From NCBI GenBank assembly GCA_029207755.1, contig JARCOQ010000077.1:394907-458906 (forward strand): a stretch of DNA of 64,000 nt. The letters are read 5' to 3'. Numbering within the stretch: position 1 is the stretch's first letter; the number at the start of each line of letters is the position of its first letter. Shown one piece after another: positions 47,628 to 59,283 of this stretch. Source of the stretch: Chamaea fasciata (Eukaryota > Chordata > Aves > Passeriformes > Sylviidae). The position numbers and the translations under genes were made by a program. The notes below the pieces were generated by a model, which was given only the letters and a program-made list of their open reading frames with translations, searched no databases and had not been told where the DNA came from.

Positions 47628-49155
47628 ATGTCAGTTTTTAGGAGGCCTTTGGCCCTCCATGGGAAGCCAGGCTTCCAGCTTGTGGCACCTTGCATCTTGA
47701 AGAAATCCTTTTCCGTTTGGGATTGTAGGTGGCCGAGGCCTGGTGCCCTGCTGCAGCAGTTGGGAACAAAGGATGGCCTGTTTCCAGGGGTAAGTAAAGT
47801 CAGCTGCCCAGGTGCCTGATGTCAGTTTGTAGGAGGCCTTTGGCCCTCCAAGGGAAGCAAGTCTTCCAGCTTGTGGCAGCTTGCATCGTGAAGAAATCCT
47901 GTTCCGTTTGGGATTGTGGGTGGCCGAGGCCAGGTGCTCGGCAGAGGGAGTTCGGCACAAATGATGGCCTGTTTCCAGGGGTAAGTAAAGTCAGCTGCCC
48001 AGGTGCCTGATGTCAGTTTGTAGGAGGCCTTTGGCCCTCTATGGGAAGCCAGGCTTCCAGCCTGTGGCAGCTTGCATCTGGAAGAAATCCTGTTCCGTTC
48101 GGGATTGTAGGTGGCCGAGGCCAGGTGCCCGGCAGACGGAGTTGGGCACAAAGGATGGCCTGTTTCCAGGGGTAAGTAAAGTCAGCTGCCCAGGTGCCTG
48201 ATGTCAGTTTGTAGCAGGCCTTTGGCCCTCCATGGGAAGACTGGCTGCTAGCTTGTGGCAGCTTGCATCTGGAAGAAATGCTGTTCCGTTCGGGATTGTA
48301 GGTGGCCGAGGCCAGGTGCTCGGCAGAGGGAGTTGGGCACAAAGGATGGCCTGTTTCCAGGGATAAGTAAAGTCAGCTGCCCAGGTGCCTGATGTCAGTT
48401 TGTAGGAGGCCTTTGGCCCTCCATGGGAAGCCAGGCTTCCAGCTTGTGGCAGCTTGCATCTGGAAGAAATCCTGTTCCGTTTGGGATTGTAGGTGGCCGA
48501 GGCCTGGTGCCCTGCTGCAGCAGTTGGGAACAAAGGATGGCCTGTTTCCAGGGGTAAGTAAAGTCAGCTGCCCAGGTGCCTGATGTCAGTTTGTAGGAGG
48601 CCTTTAGCCCTCCAAGGGAAGCAAGTCTTCCAGTTTGTGGCAGCTTGCATCGCGAAGAAATCCTGTTCCGTTCGGGATTGTGGGTGGCCGAGGCCAGGTG
48701 CCCGGCAGAGGGAGTTGGGCACAAAGAATGGCCTGTTTCCAGGGGTAAGTAAAGTCAGCTGCCCAGGTGCCTGATGTCAGTTTGTAGGAGGCCTTTGGCC
48801 CTCCATGGGAAGCCAGGCTTCCAGCTTGTGGCAGCTTGCATCTTGAAGAAATCCTGTTCCGTTTGGGATTGTAGGTGGCCGAGGCCTGGTGCCCTGCTGC
48901 AGCAGTTGGGAACAAATGATGGCCTGTTTCCAGGGGTAAGTAAAGTCAGCTGCCCAGGTGCCTGATGTCAGTTTGTAGGAGGCCTTTGGCCCTCCATGGG
49001 AAGCCAGGCTTCCAGCTTGTGGCAGCTTGCATCTTGAAGAAATCCTGTTCCGTTCGGGATTGTGGGTGGCCGAGGCCAGGTGCCCGGCAGAGGGAGTTGG
49101 GCACAAAGGATGGCCTGTTTCCAGGGGTAAGTAAAGTCAGCTGCCCAGGTGCCTG
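47628..49155. repeat. Copy of 42278-43805, eight monomers
   Basis: The offset to 42278-43805 is 5,350 bp (28 monomers plus 2 bp). The monomer order is identical, with differences limited to a few bases such as CAGTTTTTAGG at 47631. It ends where the left copy has CAGCTGCACAGG and this copy has CAGCTGCCCAGG. Confidence 0.88.
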
Positions 49156-50494
49156 ATGTCAGTTTGTAGGAGGCCTTTGGCCCTCCATGGGAAGACTGGC
49201 TGCTAGCTTGTGGCAGCTTGCATCTGGAAGAAATGCTGTTCCGTTCGGGATTGTAGGTGACCGAGGCCAGGTGCCCGGCAGAGGGAGTTGTGATCAAAGG
49301 ATGGCCTGTTTCCAGGGGTAAGTAAAGTTAGCTGCACAGGTGCCTGGTGTCAGTTTGTAGGAGGCCTTTGGCCCTCCAAGGGCAGCTAGTCTTCCAGTTT
49401 GTGGCAGCTTGCATCTTGAAGAAATGCTGTTCTACTCGGGATTGTAGGTGGCCGAGGTCAGGTGCCTGGTAGAGGGAGTTGGGCACAAAGGATGGCCTGT
49501 TTCCAGGGGTAAGTAAAGTCAGCTGCCCAGGTGCCTGATGTCAGTTTGTAGGAGGCCTTTGGCCCTCCATGGGAAGCCAGGCTTCCAGCTTGTGGTAGCT
49601 TTCATCTGGAAGAAATCCTGTTCCGTTTGGGATTGTAGGTGGCTGAGGCCAGGTGCCCGGCAGAGGAAATTGGGCACAAAGGATGGCCTGTTTTCCAGGG
49701 GGTAAGTAAAGTCAGCTGCCCAGGTGCCTGATGTCAGTTTGTAGGAGGCCTTTGGCCCTCCAAGGGAAGCCAGCCTTCCAGCTTGTGGCAGCTTGCTTCT
49801 GGAAGAAATCATGTTCCGTTTGGGATTGTAGGTGGCCGAGGCCTGGTGCCCGGCAGAGGGAGTTGGGCACAAATGATGGCCTGTTTCCAGGGGTAAGTAA
49901 AGTCAGCTGCCCAGGTGCCTGATGTCAGTTTGTAGGAGGCCTTTGGCCCTCCAAGGGAAGCAAGTCTTCCAGCTTGTGGCAGCTTGCATCGCGAAGAAAT
50001 CCTGTTCCGTTCGGGATTGTGGGTGGCCGAGGCCAGGAGCCCGGCAGAGGGAGTTCGGCACAAATGATGGCCTGTTTCCAGGGGTAAGTAAAGTCAGCTG
50101 CCCAGGTGCCTGATGTCAGTTTGTAGCAGGCCATTGGCCCTCCATGGGAAGACTGGCTGCTAGCTTGTGGCAGCTTGCATCTGGAAGAAATGCTGTTCCG
50201 TTCGGGATTGTAGGTGGCCGAGGCCAGGTGCCCGGCAGAGGGAGTTGGGCACAAAGGATGGCCTGTTTCCAGGGATAAGTAAAGTCAGCTGCCCAGGTGC
50301 CTGATGTCAGTTTGTAGGAGGCCTTTGGCCCTCTATGGGAAGCCAGGCTTCCAGCCTGTGGCAGCTTGCATCTGGAAGAAATCCTGTTCCGTTCGGGATT
50401 GTAGGTGGCCAAGGCCAGGTGACCGGCAGAGGGAGTAGGGCACAAATGATGGCCTGTTTCCAGGGGTAAGTAAAGTCAGCTGCCCAGGTGCCTG
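49156..50494. repeat. Seven mixed HOR-D related monomers
   Basis: An S-type monomer at 49156 has GTTGTGATCAAAGG at its end, a variant seen only here. The monomers at 49347 and 49731 parallel 45334 and 47246. The series TCGCGA type (49922), S-type (50113) and CCCTCTATGGG type (50304) recurs at 58138 and 62154. Confidence 0.75.
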
Positions 50495-53400
50495 ATGTCA
50501 GTTTGTAGGAGGCGTTTGGCCCTTCAAGGGAAACTAGTCTTCCAGCCTGTGGCAGCTTGCATCTGGAAGAAATCATTTTTCCGTTCGGGATTGTAGGTGG
50601 CCGAGGCCAAGTGCCCGGCAGAGCGAGTTGGGCACAAAGGATGGCCTGTTTCCAGGGGTAAGTAAAATCAGCTGCCCAGGTGCCTGATGTCAGTTTGTAG
50701 GAGGCCTTTGGCCCTCCATGGGAAGCCAGGCTTCCAGCTTGTGGCAGCTTGCATCTGGAAGAAATCCTGTTCCGTTCGGGATTGTAGGTGGCCGAGGCCA
50801 GGTGCCCGGCAGACGGAGTTGGGCACAAAGGATGGCCTGTTTCCAGGGGTAAGTAAAGTCAGCTGCCCAGGTGCCTGATGTCAGTTTGTAGCAGGCCTTT
50901 GGCCCTCCATGGGAAGACTGGCTGCTAGCTTGTGGCAGCTTGCATCTGGAAGAAATGCTGTTCCGTTTGGGATTGTAGGTGGCCGAGGCCAGGTGCCCGG
51001 CAGAGGGAGTTGGGCACAAAGGATGGCCTGTTTCCAGGGATAAGTAAAGTCAGCTGCCCAGGTGCCTGATGTCAGTTTGTAGGAGGCCTTTGGCCCTCCA
51101 TGGGAAGCCAGGCTTCCAGCTTGTGGCAGCTTGCATCTTGAAGAAATCCTGTTCCGTTTGGGATTGTAGGTGGCCGAGGCCTGGTGCCCTGCTGCAGCAG
51201 TTGGGAACAAAGGATGGCCTGTTTCCGGGGGTAAGTAAAGTCAGCTGCCCAGGTGCCTGATGTCAGTTTGTAGGAGGCCTTTAGCCCTCCAAGGCAAGCA
51301 AGTCTTCCAGTTTGTGGCAGCTTGCATCGCGAAGAAATCCTGTTCCGTTCGGGATTGTGGGTGGCCGAGGCCAGGTGCCCGGCAGAGGGAGTTGGGCACA
51401 AAGATGGCCTGTTTCCAGGGGTAAGTAAAGTCAGCTGCCCAGGTGCCTGATGTCAGTTTGCAGGTGGCTATTGTTCCTCCATGGGATGCCAGGCTTCCAG
51501 CTTGTGGCTGCTTGCATCTGGAAGTAATCCTCTTCCGTTCGGGATTGTAGGTAGCCGAGGCCCGGTGCCCGGCAGATGGAGTTTGGCACAAAGGATGGCC
51601 TGTTTCCAGGGGTAAGTAAAGTCAGCTGCCCAGGTGCCTGATGTCAGTTTGCAGGTGGCTATTGTTCCTCCATGGGATGCCAGGCTTCCAGCTTGTGGCT
51701 GCTTGCATCTGGAAGTAATCCTGTTCCGTTCGGGATTGTAGGTGGCCGAGGCCTGGTGCCCGGCAGAGGGAGTTGGGCACAAAGGATGGCCTGTTTCCAG
51801 GGGTAAGTAAAGTCAGCTGCCCAGGTGCCTGATGTCAGTTTGTAGCAGGCCTTTGGCCCTCCATGGGAAGACTGGCTGCCAGCTTGTGGCAGCTTGCATC
51901 TGGAAGAAATGCTGTTCCGTTCGGGATTGTAGGTGGCCGAGGCCAGGTGCCCGGCAGAGGTAGTTGGGAACAAAGGATGGCCTGTTTCCAGAGGTAAGTA
52001 AATTTAGCTGCACAGGTGCCTGGTGTCAGTTTGTAGGAGGCCTTTGGCCCTCCAAGGGCAGCTATTCTTCCAGTTTGTGGCAGCTTGCATCTGGAAGAAA
52101 TCCTGTTCTGCTCGGGATTTTAGGTGGCCGAGGCCAGGTGCCTGGCAGAGGGAGTTGGGCACAAATGATGGACTGTTTCCAGGGTTAAGTAAAGTCAGCT
52201 GCCCAGGTGCCTGATGTCAGTTTGTAGGAGGCCTTTGGCCCTCCATGGGAAGCCAGGCTTCCAGCTTGTGGCAGCTTGCATCTGGAAGAAATCCTGTTCC
52301 GTTCGGGATTGTAGGTGGCCGAGGCCAGGTGCCCGGCAGAGGAAATTGGGCACAAAGGATGGCCTGTTTCCAGGGGTAAGTAAAGTCAGCTGCCCAGGTG
52401 CCTGATGTCAGTTTGTAGGAGGCCTTTGGCCCTCCAAGGGAAGCCAGTCTTCAGTTTGTGGCAGCTTGCATCTGGAAGAAATCCTGTTCCGTTCCGGATT
52501 GTAGGTGGCCAAGGCCAGGTGACCGGCAGAGGGAGTTGGGCACAAATGATGGCCTGTTTCCAGGGGTAAGTAAAGTCAGCTGCCCAGGTGGCCTGATGTC
52601 AGTTTGTAGGAGGCCTTTGGCCCTTCAAGGGAAACTAGTCTTCCAGTTTGTGGCAGCTTGCATCTGGAAGAAATCCTATTCCATTCGGGATTGTAGGTGG
52701 CCGAGGCCAGGTGCCCGGCAGAGGGAGTTGGGCACAAAGGATGGACTGTTTCCAGGGGTAAGTAAAGTCAGCTGCCCAGGTGCCTGATGTCAGTTTGTAG
52801 GAGGCCTTTGGCCCTCCATGGGAAGCCAGGCTTCCAGCTTGTGGCAGCTTGCATCTGGAAGAAATCCTGTTCCGCTCGGGATTGTAGGTGGCCGAAGCCA
52901 GGTGCCCGGCAGAGGAAATTGGGCACAAAGGATGGCCTGTTTCCAGGGGTAAGTAAAGTCAGCTGCCCAGGTGCCTGATGTCAGTTTGTAGGAGGCCTTT
53001 GGCCCTCCAAGGGAAGCCAGGCTTCCAGCTTGTGGCAGCTTGCATCTGGAAGAAATCATGTTCCGTTTGGGATTGTAGGTAGCCAAGGCCTGGTGCCCGG
53101 CAGAGGGAGTTGGGCACAAATGATGGCCTGTTTCCAGGGGTAAGTAAAGTCAGCTGCCCAGGTGCCTGATGTCAGTTTGTAGGAGGCCTTTGGCCCTTCA
53201 AGGGAAACTAGTTATCCAGTTTGTGGCAGCTTGCATCTGGAAGAAATCCTGTTCCATTCGGGATTGTAGGTGGCCGAGGCCAGGTGCCCGGCAGAGGGAG
53301 TTGGGCACAAATGATGGCCTGTTTCCAGGGGTAAGTAAAGTCAGCTGCCCAGGTGTCTGATGTCAGTTTGTAGGAGGCCTTTGGCCGTCCAAGAGCAGCC

Positions 53401-54314
53401 AGGCTTCCAGCTTGTGGTAGCTTGCATCTTGAAGAAATCCTGTTCCGTTTGGGATCGTAGGTGGCCGAGGCCTGGTACCCGGGCTAAGGGAGTTGGGAAC
53501 AAAGAATGGCCTGTTTCCAGGGGTAAGTAAAGTCAGCTGCCCAGGTGCCTGATGTCAGTTTGTAGGAGGCCTTTGGCCCTCCAAGGGAAGCCAGGCTTCC
53601 AGCTTGTGGCAGCTTGCATCTGGAAGAAATCATGTTCCGTTTGGGATTGTAGGTAGCCAAGGCCTGGTGCCCGGCAGAGGGAGTTGGGCACAAATGATGG
53701 CCTGTTTCCAGGGGTAAGTAAAGTCAGCTGCCCAGGTGCCTGATGTCAGTTTGTAGGAGGCCTTTGGCCCTTCAAGGGAAACTAGTCTTCCAGTTTGTGG
53801 CAGCTTGCATCTGGAAGAAATCCTGTCCGCTCGGGATTGTAGGTGGCCGAGGCCAGGTGCCCGGCAGAGGGAGTTGGGCACAAATGATGGCCTGTTTCCA
53901 GGGGTAAGTAAAGTCAGCTGCCCAGGTGTCTGATGTCAGTTTGTAGGAGGCCTTTGGCCGTCCAAGAGCAGCCAGGCTTCCAGCTTGTGGTAGCTTGCAT
54001 CTTGAAGAAATCCTGTTCCGTTTGGGATCGTAGGTGGCCGAGGCCTGGTACCCGGCTAAGGGAGTTGGGAACAAAGAATGGCCTGTTTCCAGGGGTAAGT
54101 AAAGTCAGCTGCCCAGGTGCCTGATGTCAGTTTGTAGGAGGCCTTTGGCCCTCCAAGGCAATCTAGTCTTCCAGTTTGTGGCAGCTTGCATCTTGAAGAA
54201 ATGCTGTTCTGCTCGGGATTGTAGGTGGCCGAGGCCAGGTGCGTGGCAGAGGGAGTTGGGCACAAAGGATGGCCTGTTTCCAGGGGTAAGTAAAGTCAGC
54301 TGCCCAGGTGCCTG
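50495..54314. repeat. Right copy of the long-range segmental duplication
   Basis: This is the partner of 29676-33686. Monomers at 50495, 50687, 50878, 51069 and 51260 pair with 29676 to 30441. The T-type pair at 51450 and 51641 and the following monomers pair with 30822 to 32159. Those at 53742, 53933 and 54124 pair with 33114, 33305 and 33496. Single-base indels become frequent from about 52441. Confidence 0.8.
52978..54123. repeat. 3-monomer tandem duplication (573 bp units)
   Basis: 52978-53550 and 53551-54123 are two copies of a three-monomer unit. Its markers are AAATCATGTTCCG with GTAGGTAGCCAAGG, then CCCTTCAAGGG, then GGCCGTCCAAGAGCAGCC with TACCCGGCTAAGG. The same doubled unit is present within the Y blocks at 55462 and 59475. 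GTTATCCAG marks the first unit at 53213 and 55694. Confidence 0.88.
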
Positions 54315-54505
54315 ATGTCAGTTTGTAGGAGGCCTTTGGCCCTCCAAGGGAAGCAAGTCTTCCAGCTTGTGGCAGCTTGCATCGCGAAGAAATCCTGTTC
54401 CGTTCGGGATTGTAGGTGTCCGAGGCCAGGTGCCCAGCAGAAAGAGTTGGGCACAAATGATGGCCTGTTTCCAGGGGTAAGTAAAGTCAGCTGCCCAGGT
54501 GCCTG
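54315..54505. repeat. TCGCGA-type monomer class (representative)
   Basis: The usual TTGCATCTGGAAG reads TTGCATCGCGAAG, giving a TCGCGA palindrome with two CpGs. About 30 copies occur, for example at 5436, 11924, 24141, 27195, 27767, 33687, 34832, 37695, 41896, 43233, 46099, 49922, 54315, 56799, 58902, 60815 and 62917. A decayed form TCGTGA is found at 38268, 42469, 43806 and 47819, consistent with deamination of a methylated C. Most copies belong to HOR-D and block X/Y units. Confidence 0.88.
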
Positions 54506-55270
54506 ATGTCAGTTTGTAGGAGGCCTTTGGCCCTTCAAGGGAAACTAGTCTTCCAGCCTGTGGCAGCTTGCATCTGGAAGAAATCCTTTTTCCGTTCGGG
54601 ATTGTAGGTGGCCGAGGCCAGGTGCCCGGCAGTGGGAGTTGGGCACAAAGGATGGCCTGTTTCCCCCGGGTAAGTAAAGTCAGCTGCCCAGGTGCCTGAT
54701 GTCAGTTTGTAGGAGGCCTTTGGCCCTCCATGGGAAGCCAGGCTTCCAGCTTGTGGCGGCTTGAATCTGGAAGAAATCCTGTTCCGTTCGGGATTGTAGG
54801 TGGCCGAGGCCTGGTGCCCGGCAGAGGGAGTTGGGCACAAAGGATGGCCTGTTTCAGGGGTAAGTAAAGTCAGCTGCCCAGGTGCCTGATGTCAGTTTGT
54901 AGGAGGCCTTTGGCCCTCCAAGGGAAGCCAGTCTTCCAGTTTGTGGCAGCTTGCATCTGGAAGAAATCCTGTTCCGTTCCGGATTGTAGGTGGCCAAGGC
55001 CAGGTGACCGGCAGAGGGAGTTGGGCACAAATGATGGCCTGTTTCCAGGGGTAAGTAAAGTCAGCTGCCCAGGTGCCTGATGTCAGTTTGTAGGAGGCCT
55101 TTGGCCCTCCAAGGGCAGCTATTCTTCCAGTTTGTGGCAGCTTGCATCTGGAAGAAATCCTGTTCTGCTCGGGATTGTAGGTGGCCGAGGCCAGGTGCCT
55201 GGCAGAGGGAGTTGGGCACAAATGATGGACTGTTTCCAGGGGTAAGTAAAGTCAGCTGCCCAGGTGCCTG
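54315..55270. repeat. Five monomers before block Y1
   Basis: A TCGCGA-type monomer (54315), a CCCTTCAAGGG monomer with AAATCCTTTTTCCG, a GGCGGCTTGAATC monomer (54698), then copies of 52405 (GGTGACCGG) and 52023 (GCAGCTATTCTTCC). TGTTTCCCCCGGG at 54660 is a local variant shared, with changing C counts, by the later copies near 57145, 59250, 61160 and 63264. Confidence 0.8.
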
Positions 55271-57180
55271 ATGTCAGTTTGTAGGAGGCCTTTGGCCCTC
55301 CATGGGAAGCCAGGCTTCCAGCTTGTGGCAAGCTTGCATCTGGAAGAAATCCTGTTCCGCTCGGGATTGTAGGTGGCCGAAGCCAGGTGCCCGGCAGAGG
55401 AAATTGGCACAAAGGATGGCCTGTTTCCAGGGGTAAGTAAAGTCAGCTGCCCAGGTGCCTGATGTCAGTTTGTAGGAGGCCTTTGGCCCTCCAAGGGAAG
55501 CCAGGCTTCCAGCTTGTGGCAGCTTGCATCTGGAAGAAATCATGTTCCGTTTGGGATTGTAGGTAGCCAAGGCCTGGTGCCCGGCAGAGGGAGTTGGGCA
55601 CAAATGATGGCCTGTTTCCAGGGGTAAGTAAAGTCAGCTGCCCAGGTGCCTGATGTCAGTTTGTAGGAGGCCTTTGGCCCTTCAAGGGAAACTAGTTATC
55701 CAGTTTGTGGCAGCTTGCATCTGGAAGAAATCCTGTTCCATTCGGGATTGTAGGTGGCCGAGGCCAGGTGCCGGCAGAGGGAGTTGGGCACAAATGATGG
55801 CCTGTTTCCAGGGGTAAGTAAAGTCAGCTGCCCAGGTGTCTGATGTCAGTTTGTAGGAGGCCTTTGGCCGTCCAAGAGCAGCCAGGCTTCCAGCTTGTGG
55901 TAGCTTGCATCTTGAAGAAATCCTGTTCCCGTTTGGGATCGTAGGTGGCCGAGGCCTGGTACCCGGCTAAGGGAGTTGGGAACAAAGAATGGCCTGTTTC
56001 CAGGGGCTAAGTAAAGTCAGCTGCCCAGGTGCCTGATGTCAGTTTGTAGGAGGCCTTTGGCCCTCCAAGGGAAGCCAGGCTTCCAGCTTGTGGCAGCTTG
56101 CATCTGGAAGAAATCATGTTCCGTTTGGGATTGTAGGTAGCCAAGGCCTGGTGCCCGGCAGAGGGAGTTGGGCACAAATGATGGCCTGTTTCCAGGGGTA
56201 AGTAAAGTCAGCTGCCCAGGTGCCTGATGTCAGTTTGTAGGAGGCCTTTGGCCCTTCAAGGGAAACTAGTCTTCCAGTTTGTGGCAGCTTGCATCTGGAA
56301 GAAAATCCTGTTCCATTCGGGATTGTATGTGCCGAGGCCAGGTGCCCGGCAGAGGGAGTTGGGCACAAATGATGGCCTGTTTCCAGGGGTAAGTAAAGTC
56401 AGCTGCCCAGGTGTCTGATGTCAGTTTGTAGGAGGCCTTTGGCCGTCCAAGAGCAGCCAGGCTTCCAGCTTGTGGTAGCTTGCATCTTGAAGAAATCCTG
56501 TTCCGTTTGGGATCGTAGGTGGCCGAGGCCTGGTACCCGGCTAAGGGAGTTGGGAACAAAGAATGGCCTGTTTCCAGGGGTAAGTAAGTCAGCTGCCCAG
56601 GTGCCTGATGTCAGTTTGTAGGAGGCCTTTGGCCCTCCAAGGCAATCTAGTCTTCCAGTTTGTGGCAGCTTGCATCTTGAAGAAATGCTGTTCTGCTCGG
56701 GATTGTAGGTGGCCGAGGCCAGGTGCGTGGCAGAGGGAGTTGGGCACAAAGGATGGCCTGTTTCCAGGGGTAAGTAAAGTCAGCTGCCCAGGTGCCTGAT
56801 GTCAGTTTGTAGGAGGCCTTTGGCCCTCCAAGGGAAGCAAGTCTTCCAGCTTGTGGCAGCTTGCATCGCGAAGAAATCCTGTTCCGTTCGGGATTGTAGG
56901 TGTCCGAGGCCAGGTGCCCAGCAGAAAGAGTTGGGCACAAATGATGGCCTGTTTCCAGGGGTAAGTAAAGTCAGCTGCCAGGTGCCTGATGTCAGTTTGT
57001 AGGAGGCCTTTGGCCCTTCAAGGGAAACTAGTCTTCCAGCCTGTGGCAGCTTGCATCTGGAAGAAATCCTTTTTCCGTTCGGGATTGTAGGTGGCCGAGG
57101 CCAGGTGCCCGGCAGTGGGAGTTGGGCACAAAGGATGGCCTGTTTCCCCGGGTAAGTAAAGTCAGCTGCCCAGGTGCCTG
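55271..57180. repeat. Block Y, copy 1 (10 monomers)
   Basis: Ten monomers repeat 52787-54697 and recur at 59284-61196. Order: CCGCTCGGG type, the doubled 3-monomer unit, CAAGGCAATCTAG type, TCGCGA type, AAATCCTTTTTCCG type. Private one-base changes include GTGGCAAGCTTGC (55326), AAATTGGCAC (55400), GGTGCCGGCAG (55768), GTTCCCGTTTGGG (55925), GGGGCTAAG (56003), GAAAATCC (56302) and TAAGTAAGTCAG (56581). Confidence 0.87.
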
Positions 57181-59283
57181 ATGTCAGTTTGTAGGAGGCC
57201 TTTGGCCCTCCATGGGAAGCCAGGCTTCCAGCTTGTGGCGGCTTGAATCTGGAAGAAATCCTGTTCCGTTCGGGATTGTAGGTGGCCGAGGCCTGGTGCC
57301 CGGCAGAGGGAGTTGGGCACAAAGGATGGCCTGTTTCCAGGGGTAAGTAAAGTCAGCTGCCCAGGTGCCTGATGTCAGTTTGTAGCAGGCCTTTGGCCCT
57401 CCATGGGAAGACTGGCTGCTAGCTTGTGGCAGCTTGCATCTGGAAGAAATGCTGTTCCGTTCGGGATTGTAGGTGGCCGAGGCCAGGTGCTCGGCAGAGG
57501 GAGTTGGGCACAAAGGATGGCCTGTTTCCAGGGATAAGTAAAGTCAGCTGCCCAGGTGCCTGATGTCAGCTTGTAGCAGGCCTTTGGCCCTCCATGGGAA
57601 GCCTGGCTTCCAGCTTGTGGCAGCTTGCATCTTGAAGAAATGCTGTTTCTACTCGGGATTGTAGGTGGCCGAGGTCAGGTGCCTGGTAGAGGGAGTTGGG
57701 CACAAATGATGGCCTGTTTCCAGGGGTAAGTAAAGTCAGCTGCCCAGGTGCCTGATGTCAGTTTGTAGGAGGCCTTTGGCCCTCCATGGGAAGCCAGGGC
57801 TTCCAGCTTGTGGCAGCTTTCATCTGGAAGAAATCCTGTTCCGTTTGGGATTGTAGGTGGCTGAGGACAGGTGCCCGGCAGAGGAAATTGGGCACAAAGG
57901 ATGGCCTGTTTCCAGGGGTAAGTAAAGTCAGCTGCCCAGGTGCCTGATGTCAGTTTGTAGGAGGCCTTTGGCCCTCCAAGGGAAGCCAGGCTTCCAGCTT
58001 GTGGCAGCTTTCATCTGGAAGAAATCATGTTCCGTTTGGGATTGTAGGTCGCCGAGGCCTGGTGCCCGGCAGAGGGAGTTGGGCACAAATGATGGCCTGT
58101 TTCCAGGGGTAAGTAAAGTCAGCTGCCCAGGTGCCTGATGTCAGTTTGTAGGAGGCCTTTGGCCCTCCAAGGGAAGCAAGTCTTCCAGCTTGTGGCAGCT
58201 TGCATCGCGAAGAAATCCTGTTCCGTTCGGGATTGTGGGTGGCCGAGGCCAGGAGCACGGCAGAGGGAGTTCGGCACAAATGATGGCCTGTTTCCAGGGG
58301 TAAGTAAAGTCAGCTGCCCAGGTGCCTGATGTCAGTTTGTAGCAGGCCATTGGCCCTCCATGGGAAGACTGGCTGCTAGCTTGTGGCAGCTTGCATCTGG
58401 AAGAAATGCTGTTCCGTTCGGGATTGTAGGTGGCCGAGGCCAGGTGCCCGGCAGAGGGAGTTGGGCACAAAGGATGGCCTGTTTCCAGGGATAAGTAAAG
58501 TCAGCTGCCCAGGTGCCTGATGTCAGTTTGTAGGAGGCCTTTGGCCCTCTATGGGAAGCCAGGCTTCCAGCCTGTGGCAGCTTGCATCTGGAAGAAATCC
58601 TGTTCCGTTCGGATTGTAGGTGGCCAAGGCCAGGTGACCGGCAGAGGGAGTTGGGCACAAATGATGGCCTGTTTCCAGGGGTAAGTAAAGTCAGCTGCCC
58701 AGGTGCCTGATGTCAGTTTGTAGGAGGGCCTTTGGCCCTCCAAGGCAATCTAGTCTTCCAGTTTGTGGCAGCTTGCATCTTGAAGAAATGCTGTTCTGCT
58801 CGGGATTGTAGGTGGCCGAGGCCAGGTGCGTGGCAGAGGGAGTTGGGCACAAAGGATGGCCTGTTTCCAGGGGTAAGTAAAGTCAGCTGCCCAGGTGCCT
58901 GATGTCAGTTTGTAGGAGGCCTTTGGCCCTCCAAGGGAAGCAAGTCTTCCAGCTTGTGGCAGCTTGCATCGCGAAGAAATCCTGTTCCGTTCGGGATTGT
59001 AGGTGTCCGAGGCCAGGTGCCCAGCAGAAAGAGTTGGGCACAAATGATGGCCTGTTTCCAGGGGTAAGTAAAGTCAAGCTGCCCAGGTGCCTGATGTCAG
59101 TTTGTAGGAGGCTTTGGCCCTTCAAGGGAAACTAGTCTTCCAGCCTGTGGCAGCTTGCAACTGGAAGAAATCCTTTTTCCGTTCGGGATTGTAGGTGGCC
59201 GAGGCCAGGTGCCCGGCAGTGGGAGTTGGGCACAAAGGATGGCCTGTTTCCCCGGGTAAGTAAAGTCAGCTGCCCAGGTGCCT
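57181..59283. repeat. Block X, copy 1 (11 monomers)
   Basis: The block starts with the GGCGGCTTGAATC monomer, then S-type (57372), GTCAGCTTGTAGCAGG type (57563), GGCTGAGGACAGG type (57755), AAATCATGTTCCG with GTAGGTCGCCGAGG (57947), TCGCGA type, S-type, CCCTCTATGGG type, then the last three monomers of the Y series. It recurs at 61197-63299. Private indels include CCAGGGCTTCC (57796), GTTCGGATTG (58606), GAGGGCCTTTGG (58725) and GTCAAGCTGCC (59073). Confidence 0.87.
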
